Positions 8,105 to 16,696 are shown, numbered from the stretch's first letter. The stretch is DNA of 33,087 nt from Elusimicrobia bacterium RIFOXYD2_FULL_34_15 (GCA_001800605.1 MGVS01000037.1:1-33087), one strand, 5' to 3'. Numbers and translations are program-made. Notes: a model not told the origin generated them from the letters alone.

Positions 8105-10603
8105 ATGTCATATGATTCCAAAACTATAGAACAAAAATGGCAGAAATACTGGGAAGAAAATAATCTTTTTAGATCCGGCGAAAAATCCGACAAAAAGAAG
8201 TTTTATCTGCTTGAAATGTTTCCGTATCCTTCTGGTAAACTTCATATGGGGCACGCCAGAAACTATGCAATCGGCGATACACTTGCTAGATTCCTCAGAA
8301 TGAATGATTACAATCTTTTATACCCGATGGGTTATGATGCATTCGGACTTCCTGCTGAGAATGCTGCAATAAAAAACAAAATTAATCCTGAAAAATGGAC
8401 TGACGAATGTATTAACACTATGAAGGAACAGCAGAAAAAATTAGGTCTTTCATACGACTGGAATCGCCTTGTTGTAACAGCAAAACCTGAATATTATAAA
8501 TGGAATCAGTGGATTTTTACCAAGTTTTTTGAAAAAGGGCTTGCATTTAAAAAACAGGCACCCACAAATTTTTGTCCCAAAGACCAGACGGTTCTAGCAA
8601 ATGAGCAGGTTATTGACGGAAAATGCTGGAGATGTCAAACAGAAGTTGAAGTAAAAGATCTTGAACAGTGGTTCTATAAAATTACCGATTATGCCGAAGA
8701 ACTATTAAAAGATATTGAAAAATTAACAGGCTGGCCTGAAAGAGTAAGAATCATGCAGCATAACTGGATCGGTAAATCCGATGGACTCTCGGTAAATTTT
8801 CCTGTAAAAAACTCGGATAAAAATATTGAAATTTTCACAACCCGGCCAGATACTCTTTTTGGCGTAACATTCATGACTTTTGCAGCGGAACATCCGCTCG
8901 TTATGGAATTAGTAAAAGGCACTGAAAAAGAAAAAGAAATAAAAGATTTCGTAAATAAAATTGTTATCCAAAAAAGAATTACACGGCTAGAAGAAAAAGA
9001 AAAAGAAGGGATATTTACCGGAAAATATGCAATCAACCCATTGACCGGCGATGAAATCCCTATATATGTCGGCAACTTTGTCTTAATGGAATATGGAACC
9101 GGAGCAATAATGTGCGTACCGGCCCATGACCAGCGAGACTTTGAATTTGCCAAGAAATATAATATCCCAATAAAAGAAGTCATCCAGCCCTTCGACTCCG
9201 CTCAGGGCAAGCCGCTATCCGCTGCTTTTGTCGAAGAAGGTACCATGGTCAATTCTCAGCAATTTAACGGTATTAATTCCAAAGATGCCATAGCAAAAAT
9301 CTCTGTTTATATTGAAGAAAAAAAATTTGGAAAAAGAGTTATACATTATAAATTGCGTGACTGGCTTATATCACGCCAACGGTACTGGGGAACTCCAATA
9401 CCGATAATTTACTGCGAAAAATGCGGGACAGTACCTGTACCTGAAAAAGACTTACCGGTATTACTGCCTAAAGATGTGGAATTTACCGGTGAAGGTAATC
9501 CTCTTTCAAAATCTTCAAGTTTTGTGAGTTGTAAATGCCCAAAATGCAACGCTCCGGCACGTCGTGAAACAGATACCATGGACACATTTGTTGATTCTTC
9601 ATGGTACTTCGAAAGATATTGCGATCCTAAGCAGGACAAGCTTCCTTTTAGCAAGGAAAAAGTATCTTACTGGATGCCGGTCAACCAATATATCGGCGGA
9701 ATAGAACACGCTGTTTTGCACCTTCTATATTCCAGATTCTACACGAAAGCATTGCGCGATTTAGGACTATTAAATTATGACGAACCTTTTCAAAATCTTT
9801 TATGTCAGGGGATGGTTGTAAAAGACGGTTTCAAAATGTCTAAATCTAAAGGAAACGTTGTCTCTGTAGATGATATGATAGATAAATATGGAGCAGACAC
9901 CGCCCGTTTATTTATTCTTTTTGCATCTCCGCCTGAACGCGACCTTGAATGGTCTGATGAAGGTGTCTTAGGCTGTTACAGATTTGTCAACAAAATCTGG
10001 AATTTGGTACAAGGGATACAGCAATTAAAAATTAAAAAACCTGTCCTGAACTTGTCGAAGGATGAAAAATTATCCGCCACTGAACCGTTTGCGGATCCGC
10101 CTAACACCAGTGGCGGAAAAAACTTGGAACGCATAAGAAATCTTACTATAAAAAAAGTTACGATAGATATCCAGAAAGAATTTCATTTCAATACTGCAAT
10201 TGCTTCTATAATGGAATTCTATAACGAACTTACCGCTAAACAATCTTCTGTAGATTACGAAACTTTTAAAATAAGCCTTGAGACGCTTATAATTCTACTG
10301 AGTCCTTTTGCACCGCATATTTGTGAAGAAATGTGGCAAGTTTTGGGACATAACGAGTCTATAATAAAGCAAAACTGGCCGAAATGGGATGAAGAGAAAC
10401 TTAAACAAAACGAAGTAACCATAGCTGTTCAAATTAATGGTAAATTACGCGGTCAAATAGATGTAAACATAGGATTATCTGAACAGGAAATTATGGAATT
10501 TGTCAAATCTAATGAAAAAATTCATAAATATATTATTAATAAAAAAATAATTAAAACTATCTATGTACCTCAAAAAATATTAAATATAGTAGTGGGAGGA
10601 TAG
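8105..10603 (+). CDS. leuS: Leucyl-tRNA synthetase
   Basis: 'YPSGKLHMGHARNY', 'DYNLLYPMGYDAFGLPAENAA', 'KMSKSKGN', 'NQYIGGIEHAVLHLLYSRF'. Confidence 0.97.
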   Translation: MSYDSKTIEQKWQKYWEENNLFRSGEKSDKKKFYLLEMFPYPSGKLHMGHARNYAIGDTLARFLRMNDYNLLYPMGYDAFGLPAENAAIKNKINPEKWTDECINTMKEQQKKLGLSYDWNRLVVTAKPEYYKWNQWIFTKFFEKGLAFKKQAPTNFCPKDQTVLANEQVIDGKCWRCQTEVEVKDLEQWFYKITDYAEELLKDIEKLTGWPERVRIMQHNWIGKSDGLSVNFPVKNSDKNIEIFTTRPDTLFGVTFMTFAAEHPLVMELVKGTEKEKEIKDFVNKIVIQKRITRLEEKEKEGIFTGKYAINPLTGDEIPIYVGNFVLMEYGTGAIMCVPAHDQRDFEFAKKYNIPIKEVIQPFDSAQGKPLSAAFVEEGTMVNSQQFNGINSKDAIAKISVYIEEKKFGKRVIHYKLRDWLISRQRYWGTPIPIIYCEKCGTVPVPEKDLPVLLPKDVEFTGEGNPLSKSSSFVSCKCPKCNAPARRETDTMDTFVDSSWYFERYCDPKQDKLPFSKEKVSYWMPVNQYIGGIEHAVLHLLYSRFYTKALRDLGLLNYDEPFQNLLCQGMVVKDGFKMSKSKGNVVSVDDMIDKYGADTARLFILFASPPERDLEWSDEGVLGCYRFVNKIWNLVQGIQQLKIKKPVLNLSKDEKLSATEPFADPPNTSGGKNLERIRNLTIKKVTIDIQKEFHFNTAIASIMEFYNELTAKQSSVDYETFKISLETLIILLSPFAPHICEEMWQVLGHNESIIKQNWPKWDEEKLKQNEVTIAVQINGKLRGQIDVNIGLSEQEIMEFVKSNEKIHKYIINKKIIKTIYVPQKILNIVVGG
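9188..9213 (+). repeat. In-frame repeat cccttcgactccgctcagggcaagcc within leuS (encodes PFDSAQGKP)
   Basis: GC-rich word, compositionally distinct from the gene, at a LeuS editing-domain loop where homologues differ. Confidence 0.6.
10040..10117 (+). repeat. In-frame composite repeat in leuS: cctgtcctgaacttgtcgaagga plus a 45-bp palindromic element
   Basis: 10073-10117 tccgccactg...gcggatccgc...cagtggcgga (45 nt), homologous to elements at 30532-30578 and 26636-26685. Confidence 0.75.
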
Positions 10604-10604
10604 T

Positions 10605-11357
10605 ATGATAAATATTTGCCGTAAAGCAGTTTCTAAGTTGTTTAAATCTTTCTTATCTTTTACCAAGCCTGTCCTGCCGCCTATGGCGAGCCTCGCCCCT
10701 TTGGGGCGGGGGCGTGCGAAAATAGTCGAAGGATTACCCATTACTCGTTACTCGTTACCCGTTACCCATCACCCGTTACTGTCGTTCGTTACCCGTTACT
10801 CGTTACCCAGCCTGTCCCGATTCTTCGGGATTACTTTATTATTTTTTATCGGTTGTGCATCCCCGTATAAACCAACAACACAGGTACTTCCCCAGAATAT
10901 CAAAAAAGTTTCAATAGAAACTTTTAAAAACTCTACGGTATATTACGGCATTGAAGATAAACTTACTACAGCAGTTACAAACGAGTTTATACGTGACGGG
11001 CGGCTCGCCGTTGTAAATCCCGACGAAGCAGACGGTGTTTTATTTGGCGAAATAACAAGATATGTTTTGGAACCATTGACATATGACGAGAACCATGTTG
11101 TTAAAGAATATAAACTTTGGATATTGGTCAATATTTCTCTTATAGATAAAGCAAGAAAAGTTGTATTGTGGCAGGAAAAAAATCTTGAGGGCAATTACAG
11201 ATTTTTTATCGCAAATTTACCCGGAGGAACTACGGAAGAAGAAGCCAGGGAAATAATTTGGGATAAGCTATCCAGAAATATTTTAAAAAGAACAATTGAA
11301 GGCTTTGGCGCCGTCTCGGGTATAAGTGAAAAAAAAGTCCCGCCTAAAACGGAATAA
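10605..11357 (+). CDS. lptE: LPS-assembly lipoprotein LptE-like, N-terminus interrupted by repeat DNA
   Basis: Lipobox 'LLFFIGCASP', 'VSIETFKNSTVYYGIEDKLTTAVTNEFIRDGRL'; leuS-lptE-holA synteny; SD 'gggagga'. Confidence 0.75.
   Translation: MINICRKAVSKLFKSFLSFTKPVLPPMASLAPLGRGRAKIVEGLPITRYSLPVTHHPLLSFVTRYSLPSLSRFFGITLLFFIGCASPYKPTTQVLPQNIKKVSIETFKNSTVYYGIEDKLTTAVTNEFIRDGRLAVVNPDEADGVLFGEITRYVLEPLTYDENHVVKEYKLWILVNISLIDKARKVVLWQEKNLEGNYRFFIANLPGGTTEEEAREIIWDKLSRNILKRTIEGFGAVSGISEKKVPPKTE
10664..10832 (+). repeat. Composite in-frame repeat insertion in lptE with a cgttacc heptamer array
   Basis: cgcccc-ttt-ggggcg hairpin, 'agtcgaagga', then cgttact/cgttacc/cgttacc/catcacc/cgttact... (about 10733-10808), then tgtcccgattcttcgggatta palindrome. 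Confidence 0.8.
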
Positions 11358-11368
11358 CCTCATAAGAA

Positions 11369-11396
11369 TAACGAGTAACGGGTAATGGGTAACGAA
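11369..11396 (+). repeat. Heptamer array gtaacgg/gtaatgg, opposite orientation to the array in lptE
   Basis: aacgagtaacgggtaatgggtaacgaag. Confidence 0.8.
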
Positions 11397-11420
11397 GAAA
11401 GAAAACAATCCGTTGCGAAA

Positions 11421-11453
11421 ATTCTGTATACTGAGTACTGTATCCTGAATCCT
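11421..11453 (+). repeat. Heptamer array upstream of holA
   Basis: ctgtata-ctgagta-ctgtatc-ctgaatc-ct, period 7, ending 10 bp before the holA ATG. Confidence 0.8.
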
Positions 11454-11463
11454 ATTATATAAT

Positions 11464-12489
11464 ATGAGTATTATAAAGTATAACGAATTTAAAACAAAAT
11501 TAAAAACATTAAAAAAAACCACAATTTCACCTATATATCTTTTTTACGGAGACGAAGATTATTTGAAAAATGAAATTATTTCATCTATTGAAAGCATTAC
11601 AATTGAACCATCAACAAAAGATTTCAACTATAATGTTTTTTACTTTGGTGACAAGAATAATTCCGATACTTCAATGGAAACAGTATTGCAATCTGCAAAT
11701 TCCTACCCGTTTATCTCAGATAAAAAATTAGTAATAGTTAAAAACATCAATAAATTACCTGAATCACAAGATTCTCTGCTTGAAACTTATATAGATAACC
11801 CGTCCAAGACAACATGTCTAATATTGGTTGGGGGAGAAAAACTTCCTAAACGAGTACTTTTTACCAAAATCGAAAGCGAGTATCCGACTGTCAACTTTTA
11901 TCATTTGTTTGAATCAGATATTTGCAGGTGGATAGTAGAAGAGGTTAAATACTTTAAAAAAAATATTTCTAATTCTGCGACACAAATGTTGTTAGATATT
12001 ACCGGTGAAAACCTAGCTGATATAAAACGTGAAATAGATAAACTCGTCTTGTATGCCGAAGAAAATACGGAAATTACCATTGAGGATGTTGAAATCTGCT
12101 GCGGGCATTTTAAAGAAAACACTATTTTCGAATTATTACCTGTTTTAGCGGCAAAAAAAATAAACACTGTAATTGAAATTTTAACTAACCTGCTTAATAA
12201 CGGAGTTAGCGAGTTTGCAATATTATCAACAATTGCGGATAGATATAAAAAATATTTTAAATTTTATGAAATTTCAGATACCGGAGCAAATGAGTGGGAA
12301 GCCACAACAAGGGCTGGTGTAAGGTTTTACCAGAAAGACTTTTTAAAAGATGTTAGATCTCTAAATAAGGAAGATATAAAAATTTCTTTACAAAACATTT
12401 TGAATACGGAATTAGAGATAAAATCCGGAAGGAATAGCAAAATGCAAATTGAAAAATTATTTTTTGAACTTTGCAAGCCGTTGAGCTAG
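11464..12489 (+). CDS. holA: DNA polymerase III subunit delta
   Basis: 'PIYLFYGDEDYLKNEIISSIE', 'ISDKKLVIVKNINKLPES', 'GENLADIKREIDKLVLY'; leuS-lptE-holA synteny. Confidence 0.88.
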   Translation: MSIIKYNEFKTKLKTLKKTTISPIYLFYGDEDYLKNEIISSIESITIEPSTKDFNYNVFYFGDKNNSDTSMETVLQSANSYPFISDKKLVIVKNINKLPESQDSLLETYIDNPSKTTCLILVGGEKLPKRVLFTKIESEYPTVNFYHLFESDICRWIVEEVKYFKKNISNSATQMLLDITGENLADIKREIDKLVLYAEENTEITIEDVEICCGHFKENTIFELLPVLAAKKINTVIEILTNLLNNGVSEFAILSTIADRYKKYFKFYEISDTGANEWEATTRAGVRFYQKDFLKDVRSLNKEDIKISLQNILNTELEIKSGRNSKMQIEKLFFELCKPLS

Positions 12490-12735
12490 GCGTGAAATTT
12501 TTCTTGAGGCATTTTTCCGGTGAATAACATTTCTTTTTGCTGCTTTATCAAGAACGCTGGAAACAGCTTTTAATAATTCTTTGGCTTTTTCAGCATTTTT
12601 TTCTGTTAAAGCCGATTCAAATTTCTTAATAGCTGTTTTGATTCTTGATTTTACAGCTTTATTCACCAAACGTCTTTTTACATTTTTCCGTGCCTCTTTC
12701 AAAACCGATGTGTGTCTGCCTGTTTTTAATTTCAT
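12457..12735 (-). CDS. rpsT: Ribosomal protein S20
   Basis: 'MKLKTGRHTSVLKEARKNVKRRLVNKAVKSRIKTAIKKFE...NVIHRKNASRKISRLAQRLAKF'; ATG at 12735 preferred over 12753; 33-bp convergent overlap with holA. Confidence 0.93.
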   Translation of the reverse strand: MKLKTGRHTSVLKEARKNVKRRLVNKAVKSRIKTAIKKFESALTEKNAEKAKELLKAVSSVLDKAAKRNVIHRKNASRKISRLAQRLAKFKK

Positions 12736-12743
12736 ATTTGTAG

Positions 12744-12772
12744 ATTTTAACAAAATATAAAAAAAATGTCAA
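12744..12772 (-). promoter_or_regulatory. rpsT promoter, near-leaderless, with -35 inside murJ codons 1-3
   Basis: On the minus strand: TTGACA (12772-12767), N17, TAAAAT (12749-12744), then 8 nt to the ATG. Confidence 0.7.
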
Positions 12773-14340
12773 GCGAAAATTTTAAAAAAGAATCTAAAGT
12801 AACAAAATATATCGGCTATGTTCTAACCGGAACAATGTTTTCCCGTATACTTGGCTATCTTCGCGATATGCTGGTCGGTTGGCTTTTCGGTGCCGGACTG
12901 TATGCCGATGCATTTTATGCCGCCCAGAGAATTCCTAATCTTTTCAGGCGTTTATTAGGCGAAGGCTCATTATCCTCGTCTTTTGTACCTGTATTTACCG
13001 ATTATATATCTACAAAAGATGAAGAAGAATCCAAAAAGCTTTTTAGTGTGGTTTTCACAACTCTTCTCTTTACTCTTTTGGTTGTAACTCTAATAGGTAT
13101 TGTCTTCGCTCCGCAGTTAACTAGAATTATTGCGTATGGATTTGAAAAAAATCCCGACAAACTTGCATTAACCATATCTTTAACACGTCTTATGTTTCCG
13201 GCTTTGCTTTTTGCGTGTATAGCAGCATTTCTTCTTGCTGTACTAAACTCTCTTAAATCGTTTTTTATACCCGCAGTATCTCCTGCTGTACTTTCCGTTG
13301 CCGAAATTGTTTTCATTCTTGGTATCGCCCGGTTTATTTTAAAAGAAAGTCAAATTAAAGGTTTAGCAATAGCGGTATTGGTCGGCGGATTATTACAATT
13401 CTTAATTATGATGCCATCAATTAAGAAACATGGGTTTTCGTTTAAACCAATTTTGAACTTTAATCATCCGGGACTTAAACAAATATTTTATTTAATGATA
13501 CCGGCAATGTGGGGAATATCTATTGACCAGGTAAATGCTTTTATTGATACAATATTTGCTTCCTTTCTAAAAGAAGGCAGTGTAACTGCACTTTATTATT
13601 CGAACCGGGTGATGCAGCTTCCGCTTGCTCTTTTCGGCATTGCTGTGGCTTCAGTATCATTACCTTTAATGTCAGCAAGTGTTTCCAAAAAAAATATAGA
13701 TGATATGAAAGATATGCTTGCATTTTCAATTAAAATATCATCGCTTGCTATTTTTCCTTCACTTATGGGATTAATAATTCTTGGTAAACCAATGATAAAA
13801 CTTCTATTCGAACATGGAAGATTTGATTCCAATGCAACTTTAATTACAAATTCTGCATTATTTTTTTATGCTTTAGGCCTGCCGGCGTTTGGATATGTAA
13901 AAATTTTTGCCGGAGGGTTTTATTCACTTAAAGAAACTAGAATTCCTGTGAAAGTCGCTACATTATGCATGATAACAAATGTTTTTCTAAATGCGATACT
14001 AATGCGTCCTTTAGGTGTAGGCGGACTTGCACTTGCAACTTCGATATCGTCATGGCTTAATGCTTCTCTTCTTTATATGTTTCTTAGAAAAAGAATCGGA
14101 AGTTTTGGAAGCAGAAAAATATTTTTCTCGCTTGTAAAAATAACTGTTGCTACTTTGACAATGGGTTTAGTATGTTATATTTTGTCTAATTATGTTTTCA
14201 GCAGCTTGGCATTAAATGTATTCGGAACGATAATTATAAGTTTTCTAACATATTTATTTATGACAAAGTTATTAAAAATTAAAGAAATGAAATCGGTTAT
14301 GTCTGTTTTAAAAAGGGAAGAACCAACCATAGATGAATGA
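12766..14340 (+). CDS. murJ: Lipid II flippase MurJ (MviN family)
   Basis: 'GTMFSRILGYLRDMLVGWLFGAGLYADAFYAAQRIPNLFRRLLGEGSLSSSFVPVFTDY'. Confidence 0.95.
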   Translation: MSSENFKKESKVTKYIGYVLTGTMFSRILGYLRDMLVGWLFGAGLYADAFYAAQRIPNLFRRLLGEGSLSSSFVPVFTDYISTKDEEESKKLFSVVFTTLLFTLLVVTLIGIVFAPQLTRIIAYGFEKNPDKLALTISLTRLMFPALLFACIAAFLLAVLNSLKSFFIPAVSPAVLSVAEIVFILGIARFILKESQIKGLAIAVLVGGLLQFLIMMPSIKKHGFSFKPILNFNHPGLKQIFYLMIPAMWGISIDQVNAFIDTIFASFLKEGSVTALYYSNRVMQLPLALFGIAVASVSLPLMSASVSKKNIDDMKDMLAFSIKISSLAIFPSLMGLIILGKPMIKLLFEHGRFDSNATLITNSALFFYALGLPAFGYVKIFAGGFYSLKETRIPVKVATLCMITNVFLNAILMRPLGVGGLALATSISSWLNASLLYMFLRKRIGSFGSRKIFFSLVKITVATLTMGLVCYILSNYVFSSLALNVFGTIIISFLTYLFMTKLLKIKEMKSVMSVLKREEPTIDE

Positions 14341-16348
14341 TTTTTTAAACCAAAAGTTGAAAAACTTGCCAAACCATCCCGGTGTCTATATAATGCGAGA
14401 CGCTTCAAGTAAAATAATATACATTGGTAAAGCAACATCCCTAAAATCCCGCGTAAAATCATACTTTGTTGAAAACATAAAAGATTTCAAAAATACATTT
14501 CTTGTAAAAACAGTCAGAAACATAGAATATATTCTTACAGAAAATGAGAAAGAAGCTTCTATCCTTGAAGAAGCTCTAATAAAACGTTTTCAACCGAAAT
14601 ATAACATAATCTGGAAAGACGACAAACGATATCCGTACATTAAAATCGGAAAAGAAAAATTTCCTGCGATAGAAGTAGTACGTATAAAAAAATCTGACGG
14701 AGCTAAATATTTTGGTCCATATCCGGACTCCACAGATATGCAAAAAACACTAAAATTAGTTAAAAGGATTTTTGGTTTACGCCCTTGTCAATATAATTTA
14801 ACCAAAAGAAAAAAAGAATGTCTGTATTATTTTATAAATAAATGCCCTGCACCTTGCATTGGAAAAGCTAACGAAGAAGAATATGTAAATATGATAGACA
14901 AAGTAAAAATGTTCTTATCCGGCAAAAACAAAGAATTGTTAAGAGCTCTTGAAAAAGAAATGAACATTTCAAAAAAATATCTTGATTTTGAAAGCGCAGC
15001 TAAGTTAAGAAATATTATCTTTGCAATAAAAAACACTCTAACCCGCGTAAATTTCAAGGAAACAACTATTGATAACATATTAATGAATATTGATAGGGCT
15101 TCGTATATTTCAGATTTATCAAAATTGTTAAATTCTAATGTTAACCGGATTGAAGGTTTTGATATCTCCAATATTTCAGGAAAATTTGCGGTAGGTTCCC
15201 TGGTTGTATTCACAAACGGATTCCCTGATAAAAAAGAATACAGAAAATTTAAAATTAAAACTGTTAAAAAAATAGATGATTTTAAAATGATTTTTGAAGT
15301 TATTAACCGACGTTACTCCGGTACTCTTGTTAAAAAGACTCCTATGCCGGATATGATACTTATAGACGGCGGAAAAGGCCAGCTTTCCTCCGCGATATCA
15401 GCATTGGAAAAAATTCCAAACATAGAAAAAATGCCTAAGGTTATTTCAATTGCCAAAAAAAATGAGGAATTGTTTGTTACGGGAAATCCTAAACCAATAA
15501 TTTTATCTAAAAATTCTTTAGCTTTAAACCTTATAAAACATATAAGGGATGAAGCCCATAGATTTGCAATATCATACCATAAACTACTGAGAAAAAATCT
15601 TTTCATAGCTTTTATAATATTTATTTCTACATTACAGCTCTTTTCAAAAGAAGGCACAATTTATCTAAAAAATGGAAAAACAATTGCAGGAGATATTACC
15701 AAGCTCGAGAACGGAAATTTACTGGTTGAAGTTAATAATTGCGGGATGGAATTTACAAACAAAGAAATAAAAAATATTGCGTATTCCAAAAACAAAGAAC
15801 AAAAAGAAGAAAACTTTTTACAAAAAATGAAAAACACTCAGAAGGCACAAGTTAAAGAAAAAATAAGAAATAGAAGATATGCATATGACCCCTTAATATA
15901 CACTTATGCAGATAAATACGGATTGGATCCGTCTTTTGTAAAAGCAGTTATAGAAGCAGAATCAAATTTTAATCAAGATGATGTTTCTTGGAAAGGGGCT
16001 ATAGGTTTAATGCAACTTATGCCTAAAACTGCAAAACAAATGAAGCTTAATCCAAACAATATAGAAGATAACATCAAAGGCGGCACACAATATTTGAATT
16101 ATATGTTATTGGAATTCGGAGATCCATCACTTGCACTTGCCGGTTACAATGCCGGTCCATATGCTGTAAAAAAATACGGCAACCAAATACCGCCATACAA
16201 GGAAACCAAAAATTATGTTGATACAGTCTTAAGAAATTATATAAAACATAAGCGGGATAAACAACTCTGGTATTTTGTTGATGAAAAGGGCTGCATTAAA
16301 ATCTCCGACAAACCAAAAGATAGAAGGTATAAGAGAGTTGAGAAGTGA
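14333..16348 (+). CDS. Chimeric ORF: UvrC-like excinuclease (GIY-YIG, UVR, RNase H-like) fused to an SLT-type lytic transglycosylase
   Basis: N-term 'LPNHPGVYIMRDASSKIIYIGKATSLKSRVKSYF' and 'EGFDISNISG...MILIDGGKGQLSSA...HIRDEAHRFAISYHK' (UvrC). From about 15587, 'LRKNLFIAFIIFISTLQLFS' (signal peptide-like), then 'YADKYGLDPSFVKAVIEAESNFNQDDVSWKGAIGLMQLMPKTA...AGYNAGPYAV' (SLT). Confidence 0.85.
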   Translation: MNDFLNQKLKNLPNHPGVYIMRDASSKIIYIGKATSLKSRVKSYFVENIKDFKNTFLVKTVRNIEYILTENEKEASILEEALIKRFQPKYNIIWKDDKRYPYIKIGKEKFPAIEVVRIKKSDGAKYFGPYPDSTDMQKTLKLVKRIFGLRPCQYNLTKRKKECLYYFINKCPAPCIGKANEEEYVNMIDKVKMFLSGKNKELLRALEKEMNISKKYLDFESAAKLRNIIFAIKNTLTRVNFKETTIDNILMNIDRASYISDLSKLLNSNVNRIEGFDISNISGKFAVGSLVVFTNGFPDKKEYRKFKIKTVKKIDDFKMIFEVINRRYSGTLVKKTPMPDMILIDGGKGQLSSAISALEKIPNIEKMPKVISIAKKNEELFVTGNPKPIILSKNSLALNLIKHIRDEAHRFAISYHKLLRKNLFIAFIIFISTLQLFSKEGTIYLKNGKTIAGDITKLENGNLLVEVNNCGMEFTNKEIKNIAYSKNKEQKEENFLQKMKNTQKAQVKEKIRNRRYAYDPLIYTYADKYGLDPSFVKAVIEAESNFNQDDVSWKGAIGLMQLMPKTAKQMKLNPNNIEDNIKGGTQYLNYMLLEFGDPSLALAGYNAGPYAVKKYGNQIPPYKETKNYVDTVLRNYIKHKRDKQLWYFVDEKGCIKISDKPKDRRYKRVEK

Positions 16349-16349
16349 C

Positions 16350-16382
16350 AAGTTAAAATTGAAAGTTAAAAGTTAAAATTAA
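16350..16382 (+). repeat. Heptamer-like array (agttaaa/aagttaa)
   Basis: aagttaaaattgaaagttaaaagttaaaatta, immediately upstream of the methyltransferase ATG. Confidence 0.55.
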
Positions 16383-16390
16383 GTCAACAA

Positions 16391-16696
16391 ATGGGAAAAA
16401 ATAGAAAATTGATTCAAAAGATAAGGAATTCTAAGTATCCGGAATTCTATAAAAAAGTTTGGATTGAATGCTTAAAAATACCCAAAGGAAATACGATATC
16501 CTATTCAGAACTTGCGAAACGAATTAAAAATCCAAAATCAGCAAGAGCAGTTGGAAATGCTTTAGGGAAAAATCCTTTTGCACCATACGTTCCCTGCCAT
16601 AGAGTTATAAAAAAGAATAGACAGCTTGGCGGATACTCAGGCGGATTAAATAAAAAAATAAATTTATTAAAAAATGAAGGATTTAAAATAATATAA
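16391..16696 (+). CDS. Methylated-DNA-protein cysteine methyltransferase, catalytic domain only
   Basis: 'IPKGNTISYSELAKRI...ARAVGNALGKNPFAPYVPCHRVIKKNRQLGGYSGGLNKKINLL' with active-site PCHRV. Confidence 0.92.
   Translation: MGKNRKLIQKIRNSKYPEFYKKVWIECLKIPKGNTISYSELAKRIKNPKSARAVGNALGKNPFAPYVPCHRVIKKNRQLGGYSGGLNKKINLLKNEGFKII

Noticed and set aside
8689-9183. 164-aa antisense ORF in leuS
   Set aside because: Opposite conserved LeuS; no RBS or homology signal.
10733-10808. Possible CRISPR array
   Set aside because: Continuous 7-bp degenerate tandem repeat without unique spacers.
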